64,000 nt of DNA. It comes from Bacillus sp. B-jedd (GTDB lineage: Bacteria; Bacillota; Bacilli; Bacillales; Cytobacillaceae). The position numbers and the translations under genes were made by a program. Below the pieces are notes generated by a model. It had not been told where the DNA came from. It saw only the letters and a list, made by a program, of their open reading frames with translations, and ran no database searches. Positions 40,762-50,432 of this stretch are shown here, piece after piece (the stretch's first letter is position 1; each line of letters starts with the position of its first letter). The stretch lies in the NCBI RefSeq assembly GCF_000821085.1, contig NZ_CCXR01000001.1, positions 1,633,001 through 1,697,000 of the forward strand, in the 5' to 3' direction.

Positions 40762-41487
40762 ATGTCTATTAAATCTGATAGCCGCCATTTGTATCTACAA
40801 GTGATCGATCGGTTAAAGCAGGATATTGAAACGGGGATTTATAAAGAAAGAGAGAAACTTCCTTCCGAATTCGATCTTGCCAAACAACTTGGAGTAAGCA
40901 GGGCGACGCTTCGGGAAGCTCTTCGCATCCTGGAAGAAGAAAACGTTATCATACGCCGCCATGGTGTAGGGACGTTTATTAACGCAAAGCCTTTGTTCAC
41001 TTCAGGGATTGAACAACTTAGCAGTGTGACGGATATGATTTTGCAGGCAGGAATGAAACCAGGGACCATTTTTCTGAGTTCGTCCACGCAATTTCCGGGG
41101 GAGGAGGACATTCGCCGTTTTTCAGCATCCACGGATGATGGGCTTGTTGTAACCGAAAGGGTGAGGACAGCTAACGGGGAGCCGGTTGTCTATTGCATAG
41201 ACAAGGTGCCTGTGAGCATTTTGCCTGAAGGGTTTTCCCATCAGGATGAATCACTCTTAAGCATCTTGGAAGAGCAGGCAGGCCGGAGGATTACATACGC
41301 GGTTGCCCAGATTGAGCCGCTCGGTTACCATGACAAGGTATCCCCAATTCTTGAGTGTGAGCCTGAAACAGCGCTGCTTGTCCTGAAGCAGCTTCATTTC
41401 GATGAGGCTGATGAGCCAATTCTCTACTCGGTAAATTATTTCAAGGCTGATAAGTTCAGTTTCCGCGTTTTACGGAAACGCCCTTGA
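40762..41487 (+). CDS. ymfC: GntR/HutC-family transcriptional regulator YmfC
   Basis: A 241-residue repressor with an N-terminal winged HTH (about 8-75; [18 protein letters not shown]) and a C-terminal UTRA effector domain (about 95-235). The ATG at 40762 has GGAGGA seven bases upstream; an earlier in-frame ATG would put the operator inside the coding region and lacks a site. Ligand unknown. The adjacent nucleoside transporter suggests a nucleoside or related metabolite (inference). Confidence 0.88.
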   Translation: MSIKSDSRHLYLQVIDRLKQDIETGIYKEREKLPSEFDLAKQLGVSRATLREALRILEEENVIIRRHGVGTFINAKPLFTSGIEQLSSVTDMILQAGMKPGTIFLSSSTQFPGEEDIRRFSASTDDGLVVTERVRTANGEPVVYCIDKVPVSILPEGFSHQDESLLSILEEQAGRRITYAVAQIEPLGYHDKVSPILECEPETALLVLKQLHFDEADEPILYSVNYFKADKFSFRVLRKRP

Positions 41488-41535
41488 ATTCGGTCCATTT
41501 CTACTTAATCAAACAATCATTAGGGGGTTAATTCC

Positions 41536-42639
41536 TTGAAGAAACGCAAATTTGGTCTGTTTATGTCGTTGCTTTTGTCTGCAGGGATGCTGTTGTCAGC
41601 TTGTGGCAGCGATGATTCAAAAGGCGGTAAAGGCGGCGATGAAAAGAAAAACGACCTCAAAGTTGGTATGGTCACCGATGCCGGTACAATTGATGATAAG
41701 TCTTTCAACCAGGGTACTTGGGAAGGTATTAAGCAAGCAGAAGAAGAGCTTGGTGTAAAATCAAAATATTTGAAGCCTGCGGGTACGACTAAAGCCGAAT
41801 ATTTGAAAGAAATCGGCAACCTTTATGATGCCGGCTACAAATTCATCGTTACACCAGGATTTAAATTCGAAACAGCTATTTTTGACGCGCAAGATAAATA
41901 TAAGGATGCCAAATTCGTCATCATTGACGGCGCTCCGAATAAAGGGGACGGTAATGCATCTTTGAAAGAAAACACAATCGCTATTTTCTTTGCTGAACAC
42001 CAAGCCGGCTTCATGGCAGGTGTAGCAACTGCGCTTGAGCTGAAAGAAGGCGAAGCAGGCTTCATCGGCGGTATGGAAATTCCTCCAGTCCAAAAGTTTA
42101 ACTGGGGCTTCCAGCAAGGTATCAAATACGCCAATGAAAATATGGGCACAAAAATTGGCATGAAGAAAGAGAACTTCATCTACCAAGGTTCATTTGACAA
42201 CGTGGCTGCTGGCGGCCAGATTGCGGCTTCCATGTTCGACCGCGGCGTTGATGTCATCCACGCGGCTGCTGGCGGCGTAGGCGTCGGAGCCATCAAAGAA
42301 ACCATCAACCGTGTTAAATCGGGTGAAAAAGTCTGGATTGTCGGCGTAGACGTAGACCAGTATGAAGATGGTAAGTATGACGGCGACAAGTCTGTCATCC
42401 TGACTTCTGCCGTTAAAAAAATCTCCCTTTCGGCATTTGATATGATCAAGGACGAACTTGACGGCAAATTCCAAGGCGGAAAGACGCTGATGTTTGATGC
42501 TAAAAACGATGGCGTCGGAATCCCTGAAAAGAACCCTAACTTGAGCGACGAAACATCCAACAAGGTGAAGGAAGTTTTCGAAAAGGTTAAGAGCGGAGAA
42601 ATCGAAGTAAAAGCTGAACAAGGTGACTTGTTCAAGTAA
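41536..42639 (+). CDS. nupN: BMP-family nucleoside-binding lipoprotein
   Basis: Substrate-binding lipoprotein of an ABC importer, 367 residues. The signal peptide ends in the lipobox LSAC with Cys23 as the lipidated residue. The mature part matches the basic membrane protein/PnrA family: GTIDDKSFNQGTWEG, IDGAPN and AAGGVGVGAI. TTG start with AGGGGGT upstream. The family binds purine nucleosides in characterised members. A terminator directly after it may raise its level relative to the downstream ATPase and permeases. Confidence 0.88.
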   Translation: MKKRKFGLFMSLLLSAGMLLSACGSDDSKGGKGGDEKKNDLKVGMVTDAGTIDDKSFNQGTWEGIKQAEEELGVKSKYLKPAGTTKAEYLKEIGNLYDAGYKFIVTPGFKFETAIFDAQDKYKDAKFVIIDGAPNKGDGNASLKENTIAIFFAEHQAGFMAGVATALELKEGEAGFIGGMEIPPVQKFNWGFQQGIKYANENMGTKIGMKKENFIYQGSFDNVAAGGQIAASMFDRGVDVIHAAAGGVGVGAIKETINRVKSGEKVWIVGVDVDQYEDGKYDGDKSVILTSAVKKISLSAFDMIKDELDGKFQGGKTLMFDAKNDGVGIPEKNPNLSDETSNKVKEVFEKVKSGEIEVKAEQGDLFK

Positions 42640-42656
42640 AAAGCAATCATACAATT

Positions 42657-42679
42657 GAGACGGTTTTTCCGTCTCTTTT
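42657..42679 (+). terminator. Hairpin terminator after the binding lipoprotein gene
   Basis: gagacgg / ccgtctc stem, TTTTT loop, four T; likely partial termination within the transporter operon. Confidence 0.65.
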
Positions 42680-42806
42680 GTATATTGATTCCTTGGATTC
42701 TATGACACTTGCAAACAATCGGCAATTCCGGCATGATAGAGCGCCGGGGGAAATAGGGCCGTCCCTATAGAACAAGACTCAGTAAATGGCAAAGGTGAGT
42801 GTTACA

Positions 42807-44330
42807 ATGAGCTATGTAGTTGAGATGCTGAATATCCGAAAGGAATTTCCGGGTATTGTTGCCAACGATAATATCTCCCTGTCGTTAAAAAAGGGAGAAA
42901 TACACGCTCTCCTCGGTGAAAATGGAGCAGGAAAATCCACGCTGATGGGTGTCCTGTTCGGAATGTATCAGCCCGAAAAGGGAGTAATTAAGGTTCGCGG
43001 TGAGGAAGTCCGCATCTCCAATCCCAATGTGGCGACAAGATTGGGAATAGGGATGGTGCATCAGCATTTTAAATTGGTTGAAAATTTCACTGTTACGGAA
43101 AACATCATTTTGGGCAGCGAACCATTAAAGGGAGTTGTCCTTGATATTGACGGGGCGGCGAAGAGGATTGAAGACCTGTCAAAATCATACGGTCTCAACG
43201 TTGATCCCCACGCGAAAATAGAAGATATTTCTGTCGGGATGCAGCAAAGGGTGGAAATCCTTAAAATGCTGTACCGGGAAGCGGAAGTCCTAATTTTTGA
43301 CGAACCGACGGCAGTTTTGACGCCGAATGAAATCGATGAACTTATGAAAATTATGAGGAACCTTATTAACGAGGGTAAATCAATCATCATCATTACCCAT
43401 AAACTCAAGGAAATTAAAGCGGTAGCGGACCGTTGTACGGTAATCAGAAGAGGAAAGTCGATTGGGACAGTGGATGTGGCGGAAACGAGCACAGGAAGCC
43501 TTGCTGAAATGATGGTAGGCCGCCATGTATCTTTTAAAGTGGACAAGAAAGAAAGTACGCCAGGTGATGTCGTATTAAAAATAGATTCTCTTTCTGTAAA
43601 GAATAATAGGAAAGTGCCAGCCCTTAAAGATTTCTCGTTGGAAGTACGCGCGGGAGAGATCGTCGGAATCGCCGGAGTTGATGGTAATGGCCAGACTGAG
43701 CTTGTCGAAGCGATCACAGGGCTAAGGAAGGCGGAATCTGGCGAGGTCCTTTTGAATGGCGAAAATATCATCTCCATACCGATTAAGCAAAGAATTGAAA
43801 AAGGGATTGGCCATATTCCTGAAGACAGGCAGAAGCGTGGCCTTGTATTGGACTATACACTTGAATCCAACATGGTTCTTGAAGTGTTCAATAAAAAGCC
43901 ATTCTCAAAATACGGCCTGTTAAATGAACCGGCTATGAAAAAATATGCAAAAAACATCCTCGAAAATTTTGATGTCCGCTCAGGAAAAGGCGCAGCATCA
44001 ATTGCCCGTACCCTATCAGGCGGAAATCAGCAAAAGGCGATTATTGGCAGGGAGATTGAACTAGACCCCAAACTTTTGATTGCGGTCCAGCCTACAAGGG
44101 GACTGGATGTCGGTTCAATCGAATACATCCATAGAAGGCTGATTGAGCATAGGGATAAAGGAAATGCCGTTTTGCTCGTTTCTCTTGAGCTGGATGAAGT
44201 ACTACAGCTTTCCGACAGGATTGCAGCAATCAATAACGGGGAGCTTATCGGTGTTGTAAATGCATCTGAAACAAATGAGAACGAAGTAGGGCTCATGATG
44301 GCAGGGGTAAACAAGGAGAGAACCGTATGA
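42807..44330 (+). CDS. nupO: Nucleoside ABC transporter ATP-binding protein (two ABC domains)
   Basis: A 507-residue tandem ATPase of the carbohydrate/nucleoside class. The first domain has Walker A GENGAGKS (37-44) and a variant signature ISVGMQQRVEIL. The second has the degenerate GVDGNGQTE P-loop and LSGGNQQK signature, as in RbsA-like proteins. The ATG at 42807 has AAAGGTGAG upstream. It overlaps nupP by four bases. Confidence 0.92.
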   Translation: MSYVVEMLNIRKEFPGIVANDNISLSLKKGEIHALLGENGAGKSTLMGVLFGMYQPEKGVIKVRGEEVRISNPNVATRLGIGMVHQHFKLVENFTVTENIILGSEPLKGVVLDIDGAAKRIEDLSKSYGLNVDPHAKIEDISVGMQQRVEILKMLYREAEVLIFDEPTAVLTPNEIDELMKIMRNLINEGKSIIIITHKLKEIKAVADRCTVIRRGKSIGTVDVAETSTGSLAEMMVGRHVSFKVDKKESTPGDVVLKIDSLSVKNNRKVPALKDFSLEVRAGEIVGIAGVDGNGQTELVEAITGLRKAESGEVLLNGENIISIPIKQRIEKGIGHIPEDRQKRGLVLDYTLESNMVLEVFNKKPFSKYGLLNEPAMKKYAKNILENFDVRSGKGAASIARTLSGGNQQKAIIGREIELDPKLLIAVQPTRGLDVGSIEYIHRRLIEHRDKGNAVLLVSLELDEVLQLSDRIAAINNGELIGVVNASETNENEVGLMMAGVNKERTV

Positions 44331-45406
44331 GAAATACCATTGTATCATTAATTGCGATTGTCCTTGGGCTTATAGCTGGCGGGATTTTAATGCTCTTCAT
44401 CGGAAGCAACCCGATTGAAGGATATATGTATTTACTTCAGGGCGCTTTCAAAAATATCGCGCGTATTGGCGACACCCTTGCCACCGCGACACCACTTATT
44501 TTTACCGGACTGGCTGTCGCATTTGCTTTTAGGACGGGCCTATTCAATATCGGGGCATCGGGGCAGATGCTAATTGGCGGTCTTTGCGCCACAGCGGTAG
44601 GGCTGACTTTTGACTTTTCAAGGCCTGTCCTTTTACTGGCAATGATTTTTGCAGGTATCGTTGGAGGTGCCTTATGGGCATTCCTTCCCGGGCTTCTAAA
44701 AGCGAAATTTAACGTGCATGAAGTCGTTTCGACTATCATGATGAACTGGATTGCCTATTGGACTATTTACTATGTTGTGCCGGGCTATTTTAAAGGCGAA
44801 TTCCTTGAAACTGAATCCAAGACTTTGCCGGATAAGGCTACTTTGAAACTTCCGTTTTTATCGGAAATGTTCCAGGGCTCATATATTAATCTAGGTATTT
44901 TCCTAGCCGTTATCAGCGTCATCATCATTGCCTTTATTATTAATAAAACAACTCTTGGCTTTGAATTGAAAGCAGTAGGCTTTAACAGATATGCGGCAGA
45001 ATATGCCGGGATGCGAGTCAATAGGAATATAATCCTTTCCATGGTCATTTCGGGAGCGCTCGCTGGCCTCGGCGGCGTCGCGCTGTATACCGGCAATGCA
45101 TCGAGCATCCAGATCGGTGTTCTTCCTTTCCAGGGATATGACGGCATCGCGGTTGCCCTTCTGGGGAATAATACGCCGTTTGGCGTTTTCTTCGCGGCTC
45201 TTCTTTTCGGTGTCCTTTATTCCGGGACAGGCTTCATGAATGCCATGACCGAAATTCCACCGGAACTTGCCAATACGATCATAGCGATCATTATTTATTT
45301 CGCAGCTACTAGTGTATTGATAGAACGCCTAGTCAATAAACTCTGGAAGCGCGGTTCCGACGGCAATGTGAATGATGTGCCTGCGGCAAAGAAGGGGGAA
45401 GCATAA
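44327..45406 (+). CDS. nupP: Nucleoside ABC transporter permease NupP
   Basis: A 359-residue polytopic membrane protein of the branched-chain/ribose permease family with about nine to ten helices. Family features include FRTGLFNIGASGQMLIGG near residue 60 and the cytoplasmic loop GFNRYAAEYAGMRVN that contacts the ATPase. Coupled to nupO by an ATGA overlap. Confidence 0.92.
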   Translation: MRNTIVSLIAIVLGLIAGGILMLFIGSNPIEGYMYLLQGAFKNIARIGDTLATATPLIFTGLAVAFAFRTGLFNIGASGQMLIGGLCATAVGLTFDFSRPVLLLAMIFAGIVGGALWAFLPGLLKAKFNVHEVVSTIMMNWIAYWTIYYVVPGYFKGEFLETESKTLPDKATLKLPFLSEMFQGSYINLGIFLAVISVIIIAFIINKTTLGFELKAVGFNRYAAEYAGMRVNRNIILSMVISGALAGLGGVALYTGNASSIQIGVLPFQGYDGIAVALLGNNTPFGVFFAALLFGVLYSGTGFMNAMTEIPPELANTIIAIIIYFAATSVLIERLVNKLWKRGSDGNVNDVPAAKKGEA

Positions 45407-45407
45407 T

Positions 45408-46361
45408 ATGTGGACCATCATAGAGCAAATTTTTCCGTATGCGATTGCTTTTACAATCCCTCTTCTGATTACTGCATTAGGCGGCTTGTTTAGTGAGCGA
45501 AGCGGTGTTGTCAATATTGGTCTTGAAGGTTTAATGATTATCGGCGCATTCTCAAGCGCCATTGCAGTCCACTTCCTTGGTGACGTGATTTCGAATAATA
45601 CGGTGGTCCTTTGGATCGGCCTGCTCGCCGCGATGGCTGCCGGAATCCTGTTCGCCGCCCTGCATGCATTTGCGAGCATCAATTTGAGCGCGAACCAAAT
45701 CATCAGTGGTACCGCGATCAACCTGATTGCAACGGCGCTGACAATATTTTTGGCCAGGAATATTACCGGGAGTGGGAATATCAGGATTAAGAGTGGTTTT
45801 TCCCCTGAATCAATTCCAGGGCTGTCAAAAATTCCAGTCATTGGCGATTTATTCTTTACGAAAACATATCCGACAACATGGTTTGTCCTTGCGATTCTGT
45901 TCGTGAGCACCTTCCTGTTGTATAAAACAAGATTTGGCCTTCGCCTGCGTTCCTGCGGTGAATTTCCTCAGGCAGCGGAAGCAGCGGGTATTAATGTAAG
46001 GCGTACCAGATATGCAGGAGTCCTTATTTCGGGAGCTTTCGCCGGATTGGGCGGCGCGATTATCATCCTGACGTATGCCGGAGAATTTACCGGAACGGTT
46101 TCCGGGCTTGGATTCTTGGCACTCGCGTCATTAATTTTCGGCCAGTGGCGCCCGCTTGGAGTTTTGGGAGCGACTCTGTTTTTTGGTTTTGCAAGTACTA
46201 TCGCCAACGTTTCACAGGTAATTCCCGAATTGGCCGTCATCCCGCCAATTCTCTTGAAAATCTTCCCTTATGTGGTTACGCTTATAGCCCTCGTTGTGTT
46301 TTCTAAATCCTCTCAGGCACCTAAGGCAGTTGGCGAACCATTTGATTCAAGTAAACGTTAA
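45408..46361 (+). CDS. nupQ: Nucleoside ABC transporter permease NupQ
   Basis: Second permease, 317 residues, about nine helices. It has FSERSGVVNIGLEGLMIIGA and the coupling loop RLRSCGEFPQAAEAAGIN. The ATG at 45408 is preceded by AAGGGGGAA and lies right after the nupP stop. Ends the transporter operon at a strong terminator. Confidence 0.92.
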   Translation: MWTIIEQIFPYAIAFTIPLLITALGGLFSERSGVVNIGLEGLMIIGAFSSAIAVHFLGDVISNNTVVLWIGLLAAMAAGILFAALHAFASINLSANQIISGTAINLIATALTIFLARNITGSGNIRIKSGFSPESIPGLSKIPVIGDLFFTKTYPTTWFVLAILFVSTFLLYKTRFGLRLRSCGEFPQAAEAAGINVRRTRYAGVLISGAFAGLGGAIIILTYAGEFTGTVSGLGFLALASLIFGQWRPLGVLGATLFFGFASTIANVSQVIPELAVIPPILLKIFPYVVTLIALVVFSKSSQAPKAVGEPFDSSKR

Positions 46362-46375
46362 CCATGTGATTTTAC

Positions 46376-46407
46376 AAAAAATCCTCCTGAATGCCAGGAG
46401 GATTTTT
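46376..46407 (+). terminator. Intrinsic terminator after nupQ
   Basis: Nine-base atcctcctg / caggaggat stem flanked by A and T runs; may act in both directions. Confidence 0.88.
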
Positions 46408-46466
46408 AATTTTTGCGAGCCGCAGGCATCTCGATGCCAATACGATCTATATATAAGCATAATCAT

Positions 46467-46496
46467 TTGTAAATACGTGCCCTGACAATTTATAGT
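46467..46496 (+). promoter_or_regulatory. Possible sigma-A promoter of ymfF-ymfH
   Basis: TTGTAA (46467-46472), 18-bp spacer, TATAGT (46491-46496), about 90 bp before ymfF. Confidence 0.5.
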
Positions 46497-46586
46497 TAGA
46501 ATAGAATATTATTGCTGTGGGAAAATTAGAATGGAATAATCATGGGTATTACTGTAAAGTGCGTAATAAAAAGGGAGGTTATGGCC

Positions 46587-47879
46587 ATGGGAATTTTGCC
46601 CGAAAGGACGTTTTCAATGGAGGGCTTCAGGCTCCATGTCGTGAAAACGGAAAAATATAAAACGAATGCTATCGTCTTTAAGATGAAGGCTCCATTAAAC
46701 GAAGGAGATGCAACTATGAGGGCACTGCTGCCCCATGTCCTGCAAAGCAGCTCGGCCGCATACCCGACGACCACGAAGTTAAGGGCATATCTTGATGAAC
46801 TTTATGGGGCCGTCCTTTATGCCGATCTTGCGAAAAAAGGTGATTACCATATCATCACTTTTTTTCTGGAAATCGCAAATGAGAAATTTCTTTCCGATTC
46901 ATCTCCGCTTCTAAGGAAGGGATTCGAATTTCTGAAGGAAATCCTTCTAAATCCATTAACTACAGAAAACGGCTTCGATTCCGCCACAGTGGAAAAGGAA
47001 AAGCGTACTCTTAAACAGAGGATCCAATCCACTTATGATGATAAAATGCGCTATTCCAATTTCAGGCTGATTGAAGAAATGTACAAAGGTGAACCATACG
47101 CGATCAATGTCAATGGCAGGCAGGAAGATGTCGGAACGATTTCTCCAGCAGGCTTATACGAGTATTACCAAAAGTCACTCGCTGAGGACGAATTGGACCT
47201 GTATGTGGTTGGCGATATCGCAGAAGAACAAGCGCAAAAGCTGGCAGGTGAACTTTTCAGCTTTGGCGAAAGGGAGCCAGCGGCATCGCCTAAAACATCT
47301 CCACTTAAGCGTGATGACGTCCAGGTTGTCAAAGAACCACAGGACGTCAAACAAGGAAAATTGAACATCGGCTATAGAACGAATATTTACTACGGTGATG
47401 CTGATTATAACGCGCTCCAAGTATTCAACGGAATTTTCGGGGGATTCTCCCACTCGAAGCTGTTCATCAATGTGCGTGAAAAGGCAAGTCTTGCTTATTA
47501 TGCAGCCAGCAGGCTGGAAAGCCATAAAGGGCTGATGATGGTGATGTCGGGGATTGACCTGAAAAATTATGAACAGGCAGTAGGAATTATCGCTGAACAA
47601 ATGGATGCGATGAAAAAAGGCGATTTTACCGAAGCAGAACTGGAGCAAACCAAGGCTGTTATTGTAAACCAGATCCTCGAGACAATAGATACGAACCGTG
47701 GGATTATCGAAGTACTTTACCATAATGTAGCAGCAGGAAAAGATATTCCGCTCGATAACTGGATTGATGGAATGAAAGAGACAACCCGCGAGGAAGTCAC
47801 AGCGGTTGCACAGAAGATCGATCTTGACACCATTTATTTTCTGACAGGAAAGGAGGCGGCCAATGGTGGAAAAAATTGA
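46587..47879 (+). CDS. ymfF: YmfF, M16-family peptidase-like protein (inactive type)
   Basis: A 430-residue M16 homologue in which the expected HxxEH is replaced (HVLQSSS region), so it is probably non-catalytic and pairs with YmfH, as in heterodimeric processing peptidases. The ATG at 46587 gives eight bases from AAGGGAGG; an ATG six bases earlier would be two bases from it. Overlaps ymfH by 17 bases. Confidence 0.88.
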   Translation: MGILPERTFSMEGFRLHVVKTEKYKTNAIVFKMKAPLNEGDATMRALLPHVLQSSSAAYPTTTKLRAYLDELYGAVLYADLAKKGDYHIITFFLEIANEKFLSDSSPLLRKGFEFLKEILLNPLTTENGFDSATVEKEKRTLKQRIQSTYDDKMRYSNFRLIEEMYKGEPYAINVNGRQEDVGTISPAGLYEYYQKSLAEDELDLYVVGDIAEEQAQKLAGELFSFGEREPAASPKTSPLKRDDVQVVKEPQDVKQGKLNIGYRTNIYYGDADYNALQVFNGIFGGFSHSKLFINVREKASLAYYAASRLESHKGLMMVMSGIDLKNYEQAVGIIAEQMDAMKKGDFTEAELEQTKAVIVNQILETIDTNRGIIEVLYHNVAAGKDIPLDNWIDGMKETTREEVTAVAQKIDLDTIYFLTGKEAANGGKN

Positions 47880-49155
47880 ATTCAAGCAGCTTAGCGAAGC
47901 GCTCTTTTATGAAAAACTGCCAAATGGATTGGACGTATATATCCTCCCAAAGAACGGGTTCAATAAAACTTATGCCACATTCACCACAAAATATGGTTCC
48001 ATCGATAATACGTTCAAGCCTCCTGGCAAGGATGAGTTTGTCAATGTACCAGATGGCATTGCCCATTTCCTTGAGCATAAGCTGTTTGAAAAAGAAGATG
48101 GCGATGTATTCCAGCAATTCAGCAGGCAGGGAGCATCTGCAAACGCATTTACCTCATTTACGAGAACAGCCTACCTTTTTTCTTCAACCTCCAGGGTGGA
48201 AGAGAATCTTGAAACGCTGATCGATTTTGTCCAAGACCCGTATTTTTCCGAAAAGACAGTGGAAAAGGAAAAAGGCATCATCGGGCAGGAAATTACGATG
48301 TACGATGATAATCCTGACTGGCGCCTATACTTCGGTTTGATTGAGAATATGTACCATAACCATCCTGTCAAAATCGATATCGCCGGCACAATCGAATCAA
48401 TCGCAAAGATTGACAAAGATATGCTTTATGAATGCTACAATACGTTTTACCATCCTTCAAATATGCTTCTGTTCATTGTCGGCCCTGTCTCGCCGGAAGA
48501 AATCATGCGCCAGGTCAGGGAAAATCAGGCGAAGAAACAATTCAGTGACCGATCGGAAATAGACCGGAAATTTGCGCAGGAACCATCAGGCGTGGCAAGG
48601 GAGAAGCAGGTTTTGAAGATGAATGTCCAGACGTCCAAATGCCTTGTTGGGCTGAAAGCTGACAGCGTTGGCACGAGTGGCGAGGATATGCTCACCCAGG
48701 AGTTATCCATCAATCTGCTGCTGGAAATGCTTTTTGGGAAAAGCTCGGATTCTTACATTCGCCTCTATGATAATGGATTGATTGATGAGACCTTCTCATT
48801 TGATTACACACAGGAACATGGTTTCGGCTTCGCGATGATGGGCGGGGACACAGCGAGTCCCGATGAACTTGCTAATGAACTCCGGACTATTTTAGAAGGG
48901 GCAAAGGAAGGCCATTTTACGAAAGAACAGTTGGAGAGGGCAAAGCGGAAAAAGATTGGCGCATTCCTTAGGGCAATCAATTCGCCAGAGTACATTGCCA
49001 ATCAGTTCACTAGATATGCCTTTAATGAAATGGATTTGTTTTCTGTTGTGCCTGTCCTTGAGAAGCTGACACTAGACGATATTCAGGAGGCCGCAAAAGA
49101 GCTGTTTGAAGAAGAAAGATTTACCGTATGCCAGGTTGTGCCGGCAAGTAAGTAA
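47863..49155 (+). CDS. ymfH: YmfH, M16-family zinc peptidase (active type)
   Basis: A 430-residue partner of YmfF that keeps the zinc motif HFLEH (68-72) and GIIGQEITMYDD downstream. A ribosome binding site AAAGGAGGC lies within the end of ymfF, and the 17-base overlap supports coupled synthesis. Related pairs process peptides, for example AlbE/AlbF for subtilosin; the substrate here is unknown. Confidence 0.9.
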   Translation: MVEKIEFKQLSEALFYEKLPNGLDVYILPKNGFNKTYATFTTKYGSIDNTFKPPGKDEFVNVPDGIAHFLEHKLFEKEDGDVFQQFSRQGASANAFTSFTRTAYLFSSTSRVEENLETLIDFVQDPYFSEKTVEKEKGIIGQEITMYDDNPDWRLYFGLIENMYHNHPVKIDIAGTIESIAKIDKDMLYECYNTFYHPSNMLLFIVGPVSPEEIMRQVRENQAKKQFSDRSEIDRKFAQEPSGVAREKQVLKMNVQTSKCLVGLKADSVGTSGEDMLTQELSINLLLEMLFGKSSDSYIRLYDNGLIDETFSFDYTQEHGFGFAMMGGDTASPDELANELRTILEGAKEGHFTKEQLERAKRKKIGAFLRAINSPEYIANQFTRYAFNEMDLFSVVPVLEKLTLDDIQEAAKELFEEERFTVCQVVPASK

Positions 49156-49162
49156 TAAAATC

Positions 49163-49191
49163 AAAAGAGCGCCGGGACCTGGCGCTTTTTT
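49163..49191 (+). terminator. Intrinsic terminator after ymfH
   Basis: agcgcc / ggcgct stem, loop gggacct, T tail; positioned in front of the ymfI ribosome binding site. Confidence 0.75.
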
Positions 49192-49225
49192 CGCCTTTTT
49201 GAAAAGAGAATGCTGGGGGAGAGCC

Positions 49226-49951
49226 ATGAATAAATACGCATTGATTACCGGGGCGAGCGGCGGCATTGGAAGAGCCGTTGCTTATGCCCTGGCGGAAAAA
49301 GGGTTTAATTTATATGTCCACTACAATAGTAATAAAAATTCGGTGGACACATTGATCACAGAATTAGCCGGAAAGTTTGAGGGGGAGTACTATCCGATTC
49401 AGGCGGACCTTGGAGAAGCGGGTGGGTATAAAGCCATCGTACCGCATATTTTTAGTCTTGATGTTATTATCCATTGTGGCGGAATTGCGGTTTCCGGCCT
49501 TTTTCAGGATTTAACTGATGACGAGGCGGGGATGCTCTTTAATGTCCATGTCCTGAATCCTATCCTTTTGACTAAAGCCCTTTTGCCAAAACTGCTGGCA
49601 AAAAAGGACGGAAGCATTGTTTTCATTTCTTCGATATGGGGGCAGACAGGAGCAGCGTGCGAAGCGGCCTATTCTGCCGCGAAAGGAGCGCAAATTTCCT
49701 TTGTTAAAGCACTTGGCAAGGAGCTTGCCCTAAGTGGCATCAGGGTCAATGCAGTGGCGCCAGGCGCTGTGGAAACCGCGATGCTCAATCAATTCACCTC
49801 ATCCGAACTGGATCGAATAGCGGATGATATCCCAATGGGAAGGCTTGGGCGGGCAGAAGAAGTAGCCAATGGGGTTGTTTTCCTTGTATCAGACCAGGCG
49901 ACATATATTACAGGACAAATTTTATCAATCAACGGCGGCTGGTACACCTGA
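49226..49951 (+). CDS. ymfI: YmfI, short-chain dehydrogenase/reductase
   Basis: A 241-residue classical SDR with cofactor motif GASGGIG (9-15), catalytic Ser at 135/136 (FISSIWG) and Tyr149-Lys153 in YSAAK. The C terminus ends GQILSINGGWYT, as in FabG-like enzymes. The ATG at 49226 follows GGGGGAGA; the longer frame covers the ymfH terminator. Substrate unknown. Confidence 0.9.
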   Translation: MNKYALITGASGGIGRAVAYALAEKGFNLYVHYNSNKNSVDTLITELAGKFEGEYYPIQADLGEAGGYKAIVPHIFSLDVIIHCGGIAVSGLFQDLTDDEAGMLFNVHVLNPILLTKALLPKLLAKKDGSIVFISSIWGQTGAACEAAYSAAKGAQISFVKALGKELALSGIRVNAVAPGAVETAMLNQFTSSELDRIADDIPMGRLGRAEEVANGVVFLVSDQATYITGQILSINGGWYT

Positions 49952-50026
49952 TTTCATGTAAATCGCGTATATTTCCTCCTTCACACCGGAAAACTAAAGC
50001 TGTATTACAAATAAGGAGGGAAAAGG

Positions 50027-50284
50027 ATGTCTATTCTCGATAATTGGAAGCAGTGGGAGGATTTTCTCGCCGACAGGCTGCACCAGGCACAGGATGAGGG
50101 AGTCAGCAAAAATGTAATCTCAGACCTTGCCTACCAGATTGGGGACTACCTTGCAAACCAGGTAGAGCCGAAAAACGAGCAGGAAAGGATTCTTTCCGAT
50201 TTATGGTCTGTTGCAGATAAGGATGAGCAGCAGGCAATTGCCAACATGATGGTGAAACTAGTCCAGAATAATGGAAGCCGTTAA
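50027..50284 (+). CDS. ymfJ: YmfJ, DUF3243 protein
   Basis: An 85-residue protein, acidic and helical, beginning MSILDNWKQWEDFLADRL, the DUF3243 signature. Function unknown. AAGGAGG precedes the ATG and a terminator follows. Confidence 0.85.
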   Translation: MSILDNWKQWEDFLADRLHQAQDEGVSKNVISDLAYQIGDYLANQVEPKNEQERILSDLWSVADKDEQQAIANMMVKLVQNNGSR

Positions 50285-50307
50285 AGAGAGGATCTCCTCT
50301 CTTTTTC
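50285..50307 (+). terminator. Intrinsic terminator after ymfJ
   Basis: agagagg / cctctct stem, ATCT loop, T-rich tail. Confidence 0.82.
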
Positions 50308-50432
50308 TTTTTCTCCTGTAAAACCTTGAACACAAACTGTTTGTTTTTCCTTTCATCTTCTAGCAAAATCATATAATATAGGTTTAGACAAATATGATGA
50401 AATTTGTCACAAAGTTCACCCAGGAGGTTCCC

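Noticed and set aside
41488..41535. CodY binding site before the nucleoside transporter operon
   Set aside because: The B. subtilis nup genes are CodY targets, but no sequence close to AATTTTCWGAAAATT is present here.
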